From: Adenanthera pavonina
Taxonomy: Eukaryota > Streptophyta > Magnoliopsida > Fabales > Fabaceae
Assembly: GCA_026686845.1 (NCBI GenBank)
Contig: JAIVEN010000024.1
Span: forward strand, 7,179,501 to 7,243,500
Length of the DNA stretch: 64,000 bases
Direction: 5' to 3'
Shown: piece by piece, positions 20,937-32,857 of the stretch
Layout of the letters: each line of letters opens with the position of its first letter
Position numbering within the stretch: the first letter of the stretch is position 1
The notes under the pieces: generated by a model
What the model saw: only the letters and a program-made list of their open reading frames with translations
Told to the model about the DNA's origin: nothing
The model's database searches: none
Made by a program: the position numbers and the translations under genes

Positions 20937-23076
20937 TTATCTCTCTCCTCTCATTGAGCGTCTAGACAATTGGACAAAGGAGAGAGAAGCAGCTGAAAAT
21001 TCTCCTAAGAAAAGAAGAAAGGAGACATAGGAAAGAAGAAGAAGAAGGAAGAGAAAATTGGAAACCAACATAAGGTAAGCTTTTCCCTTGAATCCTTGAA
21101 GCTTTTGGTTCAAGTTTGTGTTGGTTTAGCAAAGTTTTCTTCTTTTCCTCTCTAGGTCCAGATTTCATCCAAGGTTTAGGAAGAGAGGGAAAGTGATTTT
21201 CTTGCACAAAAATTAAGGGAAAGTGTAAGAAAATGTAAGAAAAGTAAGCTTAGGTATGTTTGAGACAAGTTTTATGAAAAATCAATATTTTCCCCTTCAT
21301 GGCAGATTTTTGGTCAGCACATTACGCCATCTTAGAGTAGTAATTTCATTATTTTGATGTCAAAAATGGATTTCCCATTATCCAAAACCTTAAGAACAAC
21401 TATGGATGCAAGGAAAAAAAAAGAATTGGAAAGTGAAATTTTAAGGGTTTGATAAGCACTTGGTGAAGTAAGGCTATGAATCAGTGATTTATGTGCTTCA
21501 TTTGTGGTATGTATAGGTTCAAGGAAGCTTAGGCAAGCCAAATAATAGGTACACAAAGTTTGGAAAGGAAGGGAATACATGAAGGTTGCAATTTACCTAT
21601 TTTTGCCTTATATTGTCATGTGATTTTCAATGAATTTGATGACGTGCCTATTGTTTGATATGATCATTTGTGATGCTTTGAGAATGTTGGTTGAGTTAAT
21701 TGAGGGTTTTGAGACCCTGGGATGTCCAAAATACAAAATAAAACTCTACCGAAAATTTTGTAAAATATTATGGCATAAATGTTTAAAAGTATTCACTTGA
21801 TGTTTTATTATGATTATATGCTTAATGCGATAATATGATTGCATGAATGGTGATTGCTACTGAGATTCTTTAAATCTCACCCCCCCTTCAATGACTAACC
21901 ATGCTAGGGAGAACCAATGCAAAAGAGCTAAGGAAGGAGCAAAAGGCATGAAGAAGAAAATGATGAGTTGTTGATGTGCAAGTTGTCATGTTATGATATG
22001 AATTGTTATTTGTGCCTTATTTTATGTGAAGTTGTAAAATAGTGAATATTATATTAATGTTGTAGAAAATGTATGATAATTTTCAGTTCTGGATGTTGGA
22101 ATATGAAGTTATATTCTACCAAGTTACTTGCCAAAATGAGTTCATTTGCATGGGTTTCGGCAAGTAATTTGTAATATAGATTGAAACAGGGCATTTTCTA
22201 GATGGGTCTGTCTAGCTCATCCTTGTTCTAAAATTATTGTGAGGTTAGGTTTTTGGAATTCTTAAGCCAGATATAGGACATGTCAAGCTTTAAAATGACA
22301 GCTAATTCACACTATTTGGAGTTGTATACAATTAATGGTGATTTTTCAAATTTAAGGTTCAGAACAGAGCAGGAATGGGAAAATTGAAAACTGAAAGTTA
22401 GGTACTAGAAAATACAAAAGATAATATAAAATATTACATAGCATAAAAAATTCAGTAGTTTAAATTTATAGAAAGGTATATGTTTTAAGTTTCATATGCC
22501 ACTGATTTGGAGGTAAATGAAGCTATATAATAGAAGACATGGAGTTTTTTCCAAAACTGTTCCAGTAAAATTTTAATTCTGACCCTTCATGATTTAAGTT
22601 AAAGTTATGCCATGTGTAAGTGAAATAAAGTATAATAAAAATATTTCTATAAGTAGACATGTAGAGCTTTCGAATTACATAGAGTATACATAATTTAGAG
22701 CAGAATATAATGAAATATGATTTTTCAAATTTGAGGTCAGAAAACTAGAAGATAGAAAAATGACCAAATGAATAGTAAATGTCCACAAAATTTACTGTAC
22801 AAATTGGCCCAATGAAGTCACTGTTTCATATTGTTTCCATCTATATCTAAATTTAAGATAATTTTAGAGATTTGAATCATTTCAAGATGATTTTTTTAGA
22901 TTTAGTTATGAATTTTCAAAATTTATTGGGTAAAATGGAGTTTGCCAAATGAACAGTACCCCGAATTTTGGAAAATTTTGTTTTTATTATATTATGATTC
23001 TAGTTTCTAAATTATGATGAAAGACATCTAATATGATCTAATACATGGGAAATGAGCCCCAATATAAGGTACTATA
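20937..23076 (+). repeat. Truncated 5' LTR of nested gypsy element
   Basis: Aligns with the 3' LTR from 29573 onward (CTCTCCTCTCATTGAGCGTC block), with scattered differences. About 820 bases of the LTR start are missing. It ends near ACTATA at 23076, just before the PBS. It retains the segment of about 258 bases (22512-22770) that is deleted in the 3' LTR. Confidence 0.88.
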
Positions 23077-23081
23077 CTTTT

Positions 23082-23094
23082 TGGTATCAGAGCC
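23082..23094 (+). promoter_or_regulatory. Primer binding site of gypsy element
   Basis: TGGTATCAGAGCC, complementary to tRNA-Met, five bases after the 5' LTR. Marks the start of the internal region. Confidence 0.88.
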
Positions 23095-23271
23095 GAAGGT
23101 TTAGGCTCTTAGAGCATTATATTTTGGCCAAAAATAGTTAAGTTTAGAGAAAGGAATATATTAATCATCAATATTCCTTTGGATTAATTTATTGACAAGG
23201 ATTACTATTTTGTATGGAGGCAAATAAGATGTTTCCTCAAACAACAGCCGGGATCTTGACCATGAGAGTGG

Positions 23272-23688
23272 GTGATCCCTAAGTCAAAGATGGAAAAGAA
23301 TGAAGAAAGTATGAGCTTAAATAAGTTACCAATAGGATGTTCGGACAAGCCCAATGTTAATGAAGGACCTCATCCAACTAGATCTAAAATGGTTAAAGCA
23401 GTCCCGTCCCAAATTGTTCTAGCTCTTCCTATTCAAGCACAAAAATCAGGAATGGTAGCTACACAAGGTAGGAACTATAAGGTTGGGATTTTACTAGATC
23501 CAAATAACCCTGGTTATGACAGTCCAATTAATGCAAAAGATAAGGTATATCGAATTGTTCAAAAGTGTTTCAAGAAAAGTGATGCATATCTTGGAGGGCC
23601 TAAGCATGTGCTATATTTTTTATATGAAGTTGCTAAGGTCAAGGGCTTTCTAGCAGGTAAAGGGGTACATTACCCGGAGTTAATATGA
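23272..23688 (+). CDS. Unrecognised ORF in gypsy leader region
   Basis: 138 codons, continuing past the stop in weaker frame (NILVNKIPNDFF, FGSLEEYVAAYC) to about 23910. Contains NYKVGILLDPNNPGYDSPIN and GGPKHVLYFLYEVAKVKGFL. It lies between the PBS and the gag remnant, where some plant gypsy elements carry an additional leader ORF. It does not resemble Gag or any Pol domain I know. It could instead be a captured host fragment. No function is proposed. Confidence 0.4.
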   Translation: MIPKSKMEKNEESMSLNKLPIGCSDKPNVNEGPHPTRSKMVKAVPSQIVLALPIQAQKSGMVATQGRNYKVGILLDPNNPGYDSPINAKDKVYRIVQKCFKKSDAYLGGPKHVLYFLYEVAKVKGFLAGKGVHYPELI

Positions 23689-24269
23689 ATCAATATACTA
23701 GTCAATAAAATCCCTAATGATTTCTTCTAGAGTTGTTTTAAAGCTAAACTAGATAGTGTATAGTTCGGCAGTCTAGAAGAATATGTTGCAGCCTATTGCA
23801 TACAAAGGGATATTAGGTTAAATCATCAGCCAATAGGAGCTAATGATCAAGTACTAGCTCCAAAAGACTTTATCGCTATACCCCCATCTGCTAATGCCGA
23901 ACAAAGTTAGACTCCAAAAAGAAGAAATGCCAGAAACTTTTAAAGATTGTATTAAAGAGCTGGCATATTTGGAGGCGATCCAACTAGAATAGGAGGTTCC
24001 TGTTATAGACATAGAAGAAAAAGATTTCGAGGAGAACTTGGAAGAGAATCCAGAAGTGAATTTCAGTGAAGCTTTTATTGGAGGTGAAAGTAGCTCTGGT
24101 CCCTCCGGAATGGAATGATGAAAGAAATCATGTATAAATATGTGAATGTAATGAGATCATAAGAACTTATGTATGAAGTTTACTTATGTAAATAAATGTA
24201 TTATGTTTATAAATGTTATTTGAGTAGAATGATCATGCATTGTGAATTTTTTATTATAAAAAGGGAATA

Positions 24270-24960
24270 AAGATGAATGAAAAGGTTCGCATTAGGAGAC
24301 AAATAAGATTAAAGACTTCTGAACAAGGAAAGACACCACAAGATGATCCTTTGCAAGTTATTATGAATAGATGAGATCAGCAGCAAAGGATTTTTGGAAA
24401 GTTACAGCGAACCTTAGACACTCAGAAACAACTTCAAGAAACTATAGTTGAAATTTCATCTTTAAGGTAGTATAAGTAGTAGGTACCCCAGGTTGTACTA
24501 ATGAACCTGATAGCAAGAATAAAAATTGATCATGCTAAACCACAATATGTAATAGTTCAGTTCTAGAAATGATGTCCTCCCTCATTTTAAGGTTTGAAGT
24601 ACAAATGGTTAAGGACTGGATACTAAGTTTAGAAAAGATTTTCAAATTAATGGGATATTCCTTTGAAACAAAAGCCCTATTGGCTATCTATTTATGCACT
24701 TAAGAAAAAGACAGATAGATGGTGGATTAATACTGAGTTGATTCTATAAGTTTGGAACATACCCTTGACGCGGAAATTATTTTGTAATCTTTTATGATAA
24801 ATATTTCTTGCAATCAGTTAGAGATGAGAAAGAAGATGAGATCATTATGTTCAGATAAGTGATGGATTAGTCAATAAGTAAGTACGAAGCCACCTTCATA
24901 TAGTTAGTGCAGAACTCTACCTAGTTATAATAGTATGATGACTAGAGGTGGAAGACAGAA
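24270..24960 (+). pseudogene. gag: Gypsy gag remnant
   Basis: Stop-broken plus-strand sequence. Pieces IRRQIRLKTSEQGKTPQDDP, then MVKDWILSLEKIFKLMGYSF-like, ALLAIYL and DRWW match the retrotransposon Gag core (W...LE.IF..MG....KV..A...L.G.A..WW). At least eight stops. No CCHC knuckle was found. Confidence 0.6.
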
Positions 24961-27900
24961 AAGCTAAGAAGAGGAATAAAGCTAGTCATTAGGAAAAGGA
25001 AGGCCTAATACGAAGTAGGCAATAGAGTATGCTAGTAGAGGATAGCAGAATTACGGGAAATAGTTTGAATAATCAAAGTTTTATGTCTGCTACCCAGCAA
25101 ACGTTAGAGAAGCTGTTGCTAACAAAATGAGAAAAGCAGAAAGAGAACGAAGTTACAAAGTAATAGTAACAAGAAAGAAAAATACTCATTTCGATGATTG
25201 TTTTTCCCTACAAATATAACGTATTATTTTATAAAAATCCAGCCTAAGAATATTATAATGGCGTAAGGGATTAGTCTTAAGGATAGCTAATTGTAGTTGC
25301 TGGATTAGTTAAGGATGTTTTACATATTTTTTTTTTTTACCTTAGGTCTCGAATCCTTTCAGAGTTAGATCATAGTTAAATCATATTGGTAAAAAGATAA
25401 TGTAGGATCATAGAGGATCCTAGTAGGGCTTAGAGATTACAGTAGATCTCATGGTCACAATAGACCAATAATGATGTTGCAGTAGACCTCTATAGAGAAT
25501 GAGATGATTAGTCCTATAGTATTGATAGTTTTCTAAAAGAGGACAGATGACCTAGGATGATTTTAGAAAGATATGAAGCCTTATTAATTAGCAGCTAGTA
25601 TGAATGTTCCCTAAGGCTTTTCTCGAATACCGAGCCACTAACTAAAAGGTAGCAAAGAAATGTGGTGCTGGGTGATGACAACGAATATGAAAGTAAGTAC
25701 ATCACCTATAAATAAGTTTAGTGGCAAGATGTATTCAGTAATAAATGAAAAATGCCAGTAAGGTATGAATGATAGAAATAAAGAAAAGTAATTATAAAAA
25801 GAATCAGTGCGAAGAAACTAATGTATAAAAGAAGATAAGTTAGAAGAAGAAGTAGTCATGAGAAAGGAAAAAAGAAGACTAATGTATGATCAAGGAAAGA
25901 GGTTAAACAGCCCATGAACTGTGATAGTTCCAATGAATTTGGGCAAGATGGATTCTTTAATGAGGATGGTAGTTTCTTCAAAATAAACCAAGGACTCCAA
26001 ACCCAAATAAATGTTAGAAGTATCTATGATGAATGTCATGTGGGATTTGGAGGATGTGTTTCAGCTTTGTATTCCCTAAGTATTAGATTGGAAGTGAAGA
26101 AATTTCTAGAAGGGCATCATGACCATAAACTCCCTGGGAATTAATGGGGTGAGCAAGTACTTGATGCCATAAGCGGATTATAAGTTCTAGAATGGTATCA
26201 AGAATTGTTTGGAATTAAGTATACTATATTTTGGGAAATTGTCTCATTGCCTATATGTTTTGGGCAGTATGTTATAGTAGAAAGAAGAAGTTGAAGTTTT
26301 AGAAGTCTTAAAAAAGGAACTAGAGGAGGATCCAAAAGGAGATCCCATAGAGATAATAGATGACAATAATAGGTTTGCCATTAGTACTAAAACCCCATAA
26401 ATTCATTATAACAAGAGATGATACAAGTATAAAGTAATGCAAATGTAGATATGAGTTAAAGGAAGAATATGTGTGTATGATGTTCAAGGTATAAATTATG
26501 AAGCAAGAAAAGAGAAAATAGTGGCAGGCAATTTAGGGAATTATGACATCTTGAGATGGTAGATAGCTAATCTTGGTATAAAAACTAGCTATAAAAAGAA
26601 ATGTTTATGGCCAGAAGATCTAACAATGAATGAAATCTTTCGTCGGCAGCCAAGGTAGGAAAAATGGAGGTAGCTCTTGTGGAAAAGCCCAATTGAGCTA
26701 AGATAGTAGCTCTTGGGGAGAAGCCTAATTGAGACAAGAAAGATGACATCCTCTATATGATAAAGGCTACCGAGGTGAGGCAAATGAAAGGTAGCTCTTG
26801 GGGTGATGCCCAAATGAGCCAAAAATGGTGAGAGGCCCAAGGCTAGATTCTATCTGAGTTAGCAAAAAACTTTTGAAGGATTCAGAAATCTCTCTTAAGT
26901 TGTCAAACCACAAATTAACCTTGACTAATTAGCTAAGGAGGTTATTTATGAAAATGATAAAGTAGATATATGAGAAGTGTTAAGGAGTAAAGAGTTAATG
27001 ATCACTGCCTTAATACCATTAAGACTCCAACCCATAAAAGTTAAAAGATTCTAAAGGCTATGCTAAGATAAGTAAAAGTATTGGATTTGGGAATATGTTC
27101 ATGCATGAAGGCAAAGTGGTAAGTTGAGGCTTTATGTTAGCAGAAACTAAAGTAAAGAACAAAGAAGCAGTATAAATATAAGTAATGAATGAAAATGAGA
27201 ATGGTGATGAGATGCCATTATTGGATAACAAACAAATTGATAGAAGAAAGATAAAAGCAGTGGTTGAATGGCCTAAAAATTAAAGTGGTAAAAGTATTTA
27301 GAGGTTATGTAGATAAGTCATAGTTTGAAATGAAGCCTATTGCCAATATTATATAAGATAAATTTTGGCATGAGTATAAGCAGAACCCTTAAGCATTCAA
27401 TAGTTAAATGAGCTCAAGTGAGGAAAGTTTCGGGATGGTGATCTATTGAGAAGTACTGAAGGATGTGAAAAATGTAAAGAGTAAGAAAGAAAAGATGTGC
27501 TGATTGTTAGATAAGGGCACTATGAAGTTATGATGAAACCAAATAGTCTTACCATTGCACCTGCTAAGACTACATGAATAAAATTATAAGTAGTATAATG
27601 ATGGTTCTCATGAATGATATATTAAGATACTCTGAATCTGTAATGAGCATGAAAGATGATTGAGAATTTTTAAAATATTTTAAATAAAATCATTGACTTA
27701 CTAAACTCAGTGAATATAGCTCATGAAAGTACGGTCAGTAGGTTACAGAATCTCCCAAGGGTCACAGTAAATCCTAGTAAAGCAAGTAAAGTTATGAGTG
27801 GGAGAAACCAAAAATGGGAATAAGATGAGAAATTTGCTAAGTCTAGTAAGATGTTATAAAAATTTGATTGTGAAAAATTTTTCTCAGATTGTCTTATTGC

Positions 27901-28700
27901 TTGATTAGAAAAAAAGTTGTGGGAAAAGAGGTGAGAAATGAGTTGAAAGAGGCTAAACCTTTTCCCCTGTGATGATTAGCCCTAATTCAATGATGACCCT
28001 AAGGGTCTATAATAATGAAAGAAAGTGTGGATAAGGATATGAGTAATCAAACGAGGTTGAGTTAAGAATAGTAGCTTATATTTTATATGATAAATTCTTA
28101 TAAAAAAAATGATCCCACACAGAGCAGCAATGATTAATGCTCTTAAGATACGGAGTGTGATAAGTTAAAGTCAGTTATAATCTCTAGAATTTTACCATAG
28201 AAGTATTATGAGAACACCTATAACCCCGAGTGATAATGAAATAAAGGATAAGTGGACTTGAGGTAAAGAAAAAGAAAAGAAGAAAAAGACGGCCTTATAA
28301 GTGCCATACAAGCAAAGCTAATGTAGTCAACTTATGCTTAGTAGAAAGATTATTCATGTAAATAGCATAAAGTTATGAAAAGTAAAGAAAAGGAATAATG
28401 TCAGGTGCCAATGAAGAGACTATAGTATAAATACGAAAAGAGAGTTATGGAAATAAAGATGAGGATTAAGAATGGGTATGTTACGTGAAATTTCCAATAT
28501 CCCTAAGATAAAATAAAATTATGACGTCCTCAATATTTCCCAAGATGAAACAGTAGCCAGATCTTTCAAATGTTATGAATAGAGGAATGAGACCAAAGTG
28601 AAAAAAATTGACTTCTAAGTCAGACAATGAAGATATGAAAATGCTCCTCTATTGATAATGATCTGGAAATTGGGAAATAAAAGGAAGGAAGTAAGAGATA
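24961..28700 (+). pseudogene. pol: Decayed gypsy pol region
   Basis: Most of this stretch is too decayed to read. At 27237-27300 a piece reads RRKIKAVVEWPKN, the conserved end of the reverse transcriptase/RNase H linker in gypsy elements. At about 28700-28745 a frame with TSTYLNFKDEIYFKGG matches the usual polyprotein end. No YxDD box, protease DSG/DTG or integrase motif survives. Short open frames at 25914-26144 and 28652-28873 show no recognisable domain. About 26640-26830 carries a different pattern (see separate entry). Confidence 0.5.
26640..26830. repeat. Degenerate tandem repeats in gypsy interior
   Basis: Three copies of GGTAGCTCTTG-type followed by GAAGCCCAATTGAGC-type sequence, spaced by 40 to 90 bases. 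GC is higher than nearby. Origin unknown; it may be a separate short insertion. Confidence 0.5.
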
Positions 28701-28740
28701 CAAGTACGTATCTAAATTTCAAGGACGAAATTTATTTTAA

Positions 28741-28746
28741 GGGGGG
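28741..28746 (+). promoter_or_regulatory. Polypurine tract of gypsy element
   Basis: AAGGGGGG (about 28739-28746) shortly before the LTR start TGTAATATCCC at 28753; the usual plus-strand primer position. Confidence 0.75.
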
Positions 28747-31150
28747 TAGAAATGTAATATCCCAAAATTTTACTGGATATAAAGTAATGAAAGAGGAAGA
28801 AATACAGGATAACATGAAATATAGAAGAAATTCACAAAAATGGACAAACACCGTTTTACGTGAAAAAGGGTAAAGAGGTCATTTTTCCTAGTTAGATGAA
28901 AAAATGAGAAATTATATTTTTCCCCAAAAGAATTTCAAAAATGACATCCATGTCCCTAAATTTATAAAAATTACATGGGAAGAAATAAAAAAGCCCTTGG
29001 GAAAAATTACACTTAATGACCCAAAAGTTTCAGAAATGATAATTTAACCCATGTTAAGGGCAATTTTGTAAATATACAAAATTACTGTCAAAACAAAGCC
29101 CTCAACAAGAAAAGTCCAATGGTATATGGCACTAAGGGTTAATGTTCAAGAATAAAGAAATAATCAGTGTCGAATGTCCAAAAGTAACAGTAAACTGATA
29201 AAGTAAGCTATGGGCTCTACCGATAGTTAAAAGGTAACTAGCACAAGATATGAACCATACACATATATCATTTGGGACAGGATAATTAGGGAAATATAAA
29301 AATAAAATTAGAATAGTCCTGTAGCCCAAAAATGCTAAATTATTATAAAAAATAATTTTATTGGTACAGTTAAAAATTACCCGGTTCAAGATATATCTGG
29401 ACTAGGAAAAATTGAGCAGTATTTGGACACATTTCTCTCTCTTGGACATGCAAGTCAGCAGCCCATGTGTTGAAATTAAATATTTAATATTAATTCCAAA
29501 ACTTAATGAAGAAGTTTGCTTAACTAAGGTCAAAGCTAACCTAATCATGCAATTAAGTGAATTAAGCTCCTTGGTTATCTCTCTCCTCTCATTGAGCGTC
29601 CAGACAGTTGTACAAAGGAGAGAGAAGCAGCTGAAAATTCTCCTAAGAAAACAAGATAGGAGACATAGGAAAGAAGAAGAAGAAGGAAGAGAAAATTGGA
29701 AACCAACAAAAGGTAAGCTTTTCCCTTGAATCCTTGAAGCTTTTGGTTCAAGTTTGTATTGGTTTAGCAAAGTTTTCTTCTTTTCCTCTCTAGGTCCAGA
29801 TTTCATCCAAGGTTTAGGAAGTGATTTTCTTACACAAAAATTAAGGGAAAGTGTAAGAAAATGTAAGAAAAGTAAGCTTAGGTATGTTTGAGACAAGTTT
29901 TATGAAAAACCAATATTTTACCCTTCATGGCAGATTTTTGGTCAGCAAATTAGGCCATCTTAAAGTAGGAATTTCATTATTTTTATGTAAAAAATGGATT
30001 CCCCATGATCCAAAATGTTAAGAACATTTATGGATGGAAGGAAAAAAAAAAGAATTGGAAAGTGAAATTTTAAGGGTTTGATAAGCACTTGGTGAAGTAA
30101 GGCTATGAATCAGTGATTTCTGTGCTTCATTGGTGCTATGTATAGGTTCAAGGAAGCTTAAGAAAGCCAAATAATAGGTGCACAAAGTTTGGAAAGGAAG
30201 GGACTACATGAAGGTTGCAATTTACCTATTTTTGCCTTATATTGTCATGTGATTTTCAATGAATTTGATAACGTGCCTATTGTTTGATATGATCATTTGT
30301 GATGCTTTTGAGAATGTTAGCTGAGTTAATTGAGGGTTTTGAGACCCCGGGATGTCCAAAATACAAAATAAAACTCTGCCAAAAATTTTGTAAAATATTA
30401 TGGCATAAATGTTTAAAAGTATTCACTTAATGTTTTATGATGATTATATGCTTAATGTGATAATATGATTGCATGAATGATGATTACTACTGAGATTCTT
30501 TGAATCTCATCCCCTCTTCAATGACTAACCATGCTTGGGAGAACCAATGCAAAAGTGCTAAGGAAGGAGCAAAAGGCATGAAGAAGAAAATGATGAGTTG
30601 TTGATGTGTAAGTTGTCATGTTATGATATGAATTGTTATTTGTGCCTTCTTTTATATGAAGTTGTAAAATAGTGAATATTATATTAATGTTGTAGAAAAT
30701 GTATGATAATTTCTAGTTCTGGATGTTGGAATATGAAGTTATATTCTACCAAGTTACATGCCAAAATGAGTTCATTTGCATGGGTTTCGGCAAGTAATTT
30801 ACAATATAGATTGAAACAGGGCATTTTGCAGATGGGTCTGCTTATCTTGTCCTTGTTATGAATTTATTGTAAGGTATGGTTTCTGGAATTTTTAAGTCAG
30901 ATAGAGGACATGTCAAGATTTAAAATGACACCTAATTCACACTATTTGGAGTTGTATACAATTAATGGTGATTTTTCAAATTTGAGGTTCAGAATAGGGC
31001 AGGAATGGGAAAATTGAAAATTGAAAGTTAGGTACTGGAAAATTTAATTAATAATATAAAATCATACATAGCTCCAAAAATTTAGTAGTTTAAATGTATT
31101 GAAAGGCATATGTTTTAAGTTTCATATGCCACTGATTTGAAGGTAAATGG

Positions 31151-32802
31151 TGTTGAATCTAGAGTTTTGATGATTCCAAACTAACATTCAAGAGCTTGGA
31201 ATGAAGATATCAAAGGAGCTCAAAGTGTTTCAAGTGAAGAAGTACTAAGTAATATGTGCAAGATATTTTGTAGGATCATTAGTTATGTTTAAATATGGGT
31301 AAAAGACTTTGATTTGATGAAAAGATGTTTTAAAAACTTGATTTTATGAAATACTTGAAAAATACCCACCAACAGACGAAGTTTGAAAAGTTTACATTGA
31401 ACTGTCATGTTGGAAATTTGAACTTTGGCTTTGGAAATTCGAATTTCGAGTTAAAACTGAATAAGTCTGAAGAGATGCCTCTCTGACAGACGAATTTTGA
31501 TTTTCCAAAATTCAAATTTTCATAAGTGTCTGAAAGAAACTGTTGAGCAACAGACGAACTTTGGGTTTTGAACATTCGAATTTCAGATAAAATGGAATTT
31601 ATGAAAACTGAAGAAATTCGTCTAAAACAATGTTAAAGTTCATCTAAAATCAAGATTGTATTGAGTTTCAAAACTGCTCACTAACATATGAACTTTGAAC
31701 ATGGAAATTCAAATTTCAAAAGCTAAAGTTGTGAGTCTGTTGAAATGATATGATGACATACGAAGGACAGTATTTACAAATTCAAATGTTGAAGTAAGTC
31801 TGAAAAGAGGTCTCTCTGACAGACAAACTTCACTCTTTGAAAATTTAAATTTCGAAGTAAATGAACTACTGTGCCTTTTAAGCCTGCTGCGGACAGACGC
31901 ATTTTGAGGTTCCAAAATTCGAATTTCGAGGGCACTGTAGCAAATTGAAAACACTGTTCACACTTAACAGAAAAATTTTCTTCTTGGAAATTCGTATGTC
32001 ACAGCACGAAAACATTTTCTAAGTTTCAAAATTCGAATTTCACTTCATGAACAGACGAACTTCAGTTCTTCAACGTTGGAAGCTTTAACCTTCGGTTCCT
32101 TCGAAATTCATCTGTTGACCAACTGAAATTCGAATTTCAGTATGTCAGAAGCATTAAATGCGGTTGGTTAATAGATAGTTTTTTTGAGTAACCGTTGGAT
32201 AACTTCCCCAACGGATAGATTTTGTCTCTAATGAATAGTTAGGACCTAAATCTATAAATACAACATTATTTGAAGTTGTGGGTAACGAATCAAACTTTGT
32301 ATATACTGAAATTCTGTCAAATGTTCTACTCAAAGACTTTTACCCTCTTACTTCAATACTTGTACATCAACTTTCATATTCACTCTATTCAAGAGAGTTT
32401 CATCTTTGTAAACAATCTAATCTTCATCTGAGAGAGAGATTTACTTGTGAGGGAATATCACAAGGGATTGTAAAGAACTTTGTGAAAGTGCAGAAAGTGA
32501 TTGAGAGACCTCTAGAAAATAGAGCATACTCATTGTACTGTGGCATTTGCAAGAAGCCCGTTGAATTCTTGCTGAATAGTGAAAAATCTCAAGTGGTGTC
32601 TTGGGGACTGGACGTAGGTCAAGTGGAGAGACCGAACCAGGATAAATATCAGAGTTTTTCTTCTCTCTGTCACTACTCTTTTATCTTATTGCTTTATACT
32701 CTATTTTTTGTCATACCTTACTTTCTTCATTGTTCTCACTTTGTGTAGAAAATTTTAATCTTCCCAATTCACCCCCATCTTGGGAAGTCAGCCTAACTAA
32801 CA
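31151..32802 (+). repeat. 5' LTR of nested copia element
   Basis: 1,652 bases from TGTTGAATC to CTAACA. TATA box at 32253-32260. The U3 part (31370-32150) has the alternating TTCGTCTG / AAATTCGAATTT array seen in the other copies, here as the reverse complement order. Against the 439 retained bases of the 3' LTR I count about 14 differences by eye, near 3%. Confidence 0.95.
32253..32260 (+). promoter_or_regulatory. LTR TATA box
   Basis: TATAAATA in the conserved block shared with 1664-1671 and 16625-16632. Confidence 0.7.
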
Positions 32803-32804
32803 AG

Positions 32805-32816
32805 TGGTATCAGAGC
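32805..32816 (+). promoter_or_regulatory. Primer binding site (initiator tRNA-Met)
   Basis: TGGTATCAGAGC, two bases after the 5' LTR end. Confidence 0.93.
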
Positions 32817-32857
32817 CCGGATTCCCCTTCAAAGGATCTCACAGTCTGGGAATTACA

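Noticed and set aside
32278..32748. 156-codon frame in the R-U5 part of the copia LTR
   Set aside because: The homologous parts of the other LTR copies are open in different frames, so there is no sign of a conserved protein.
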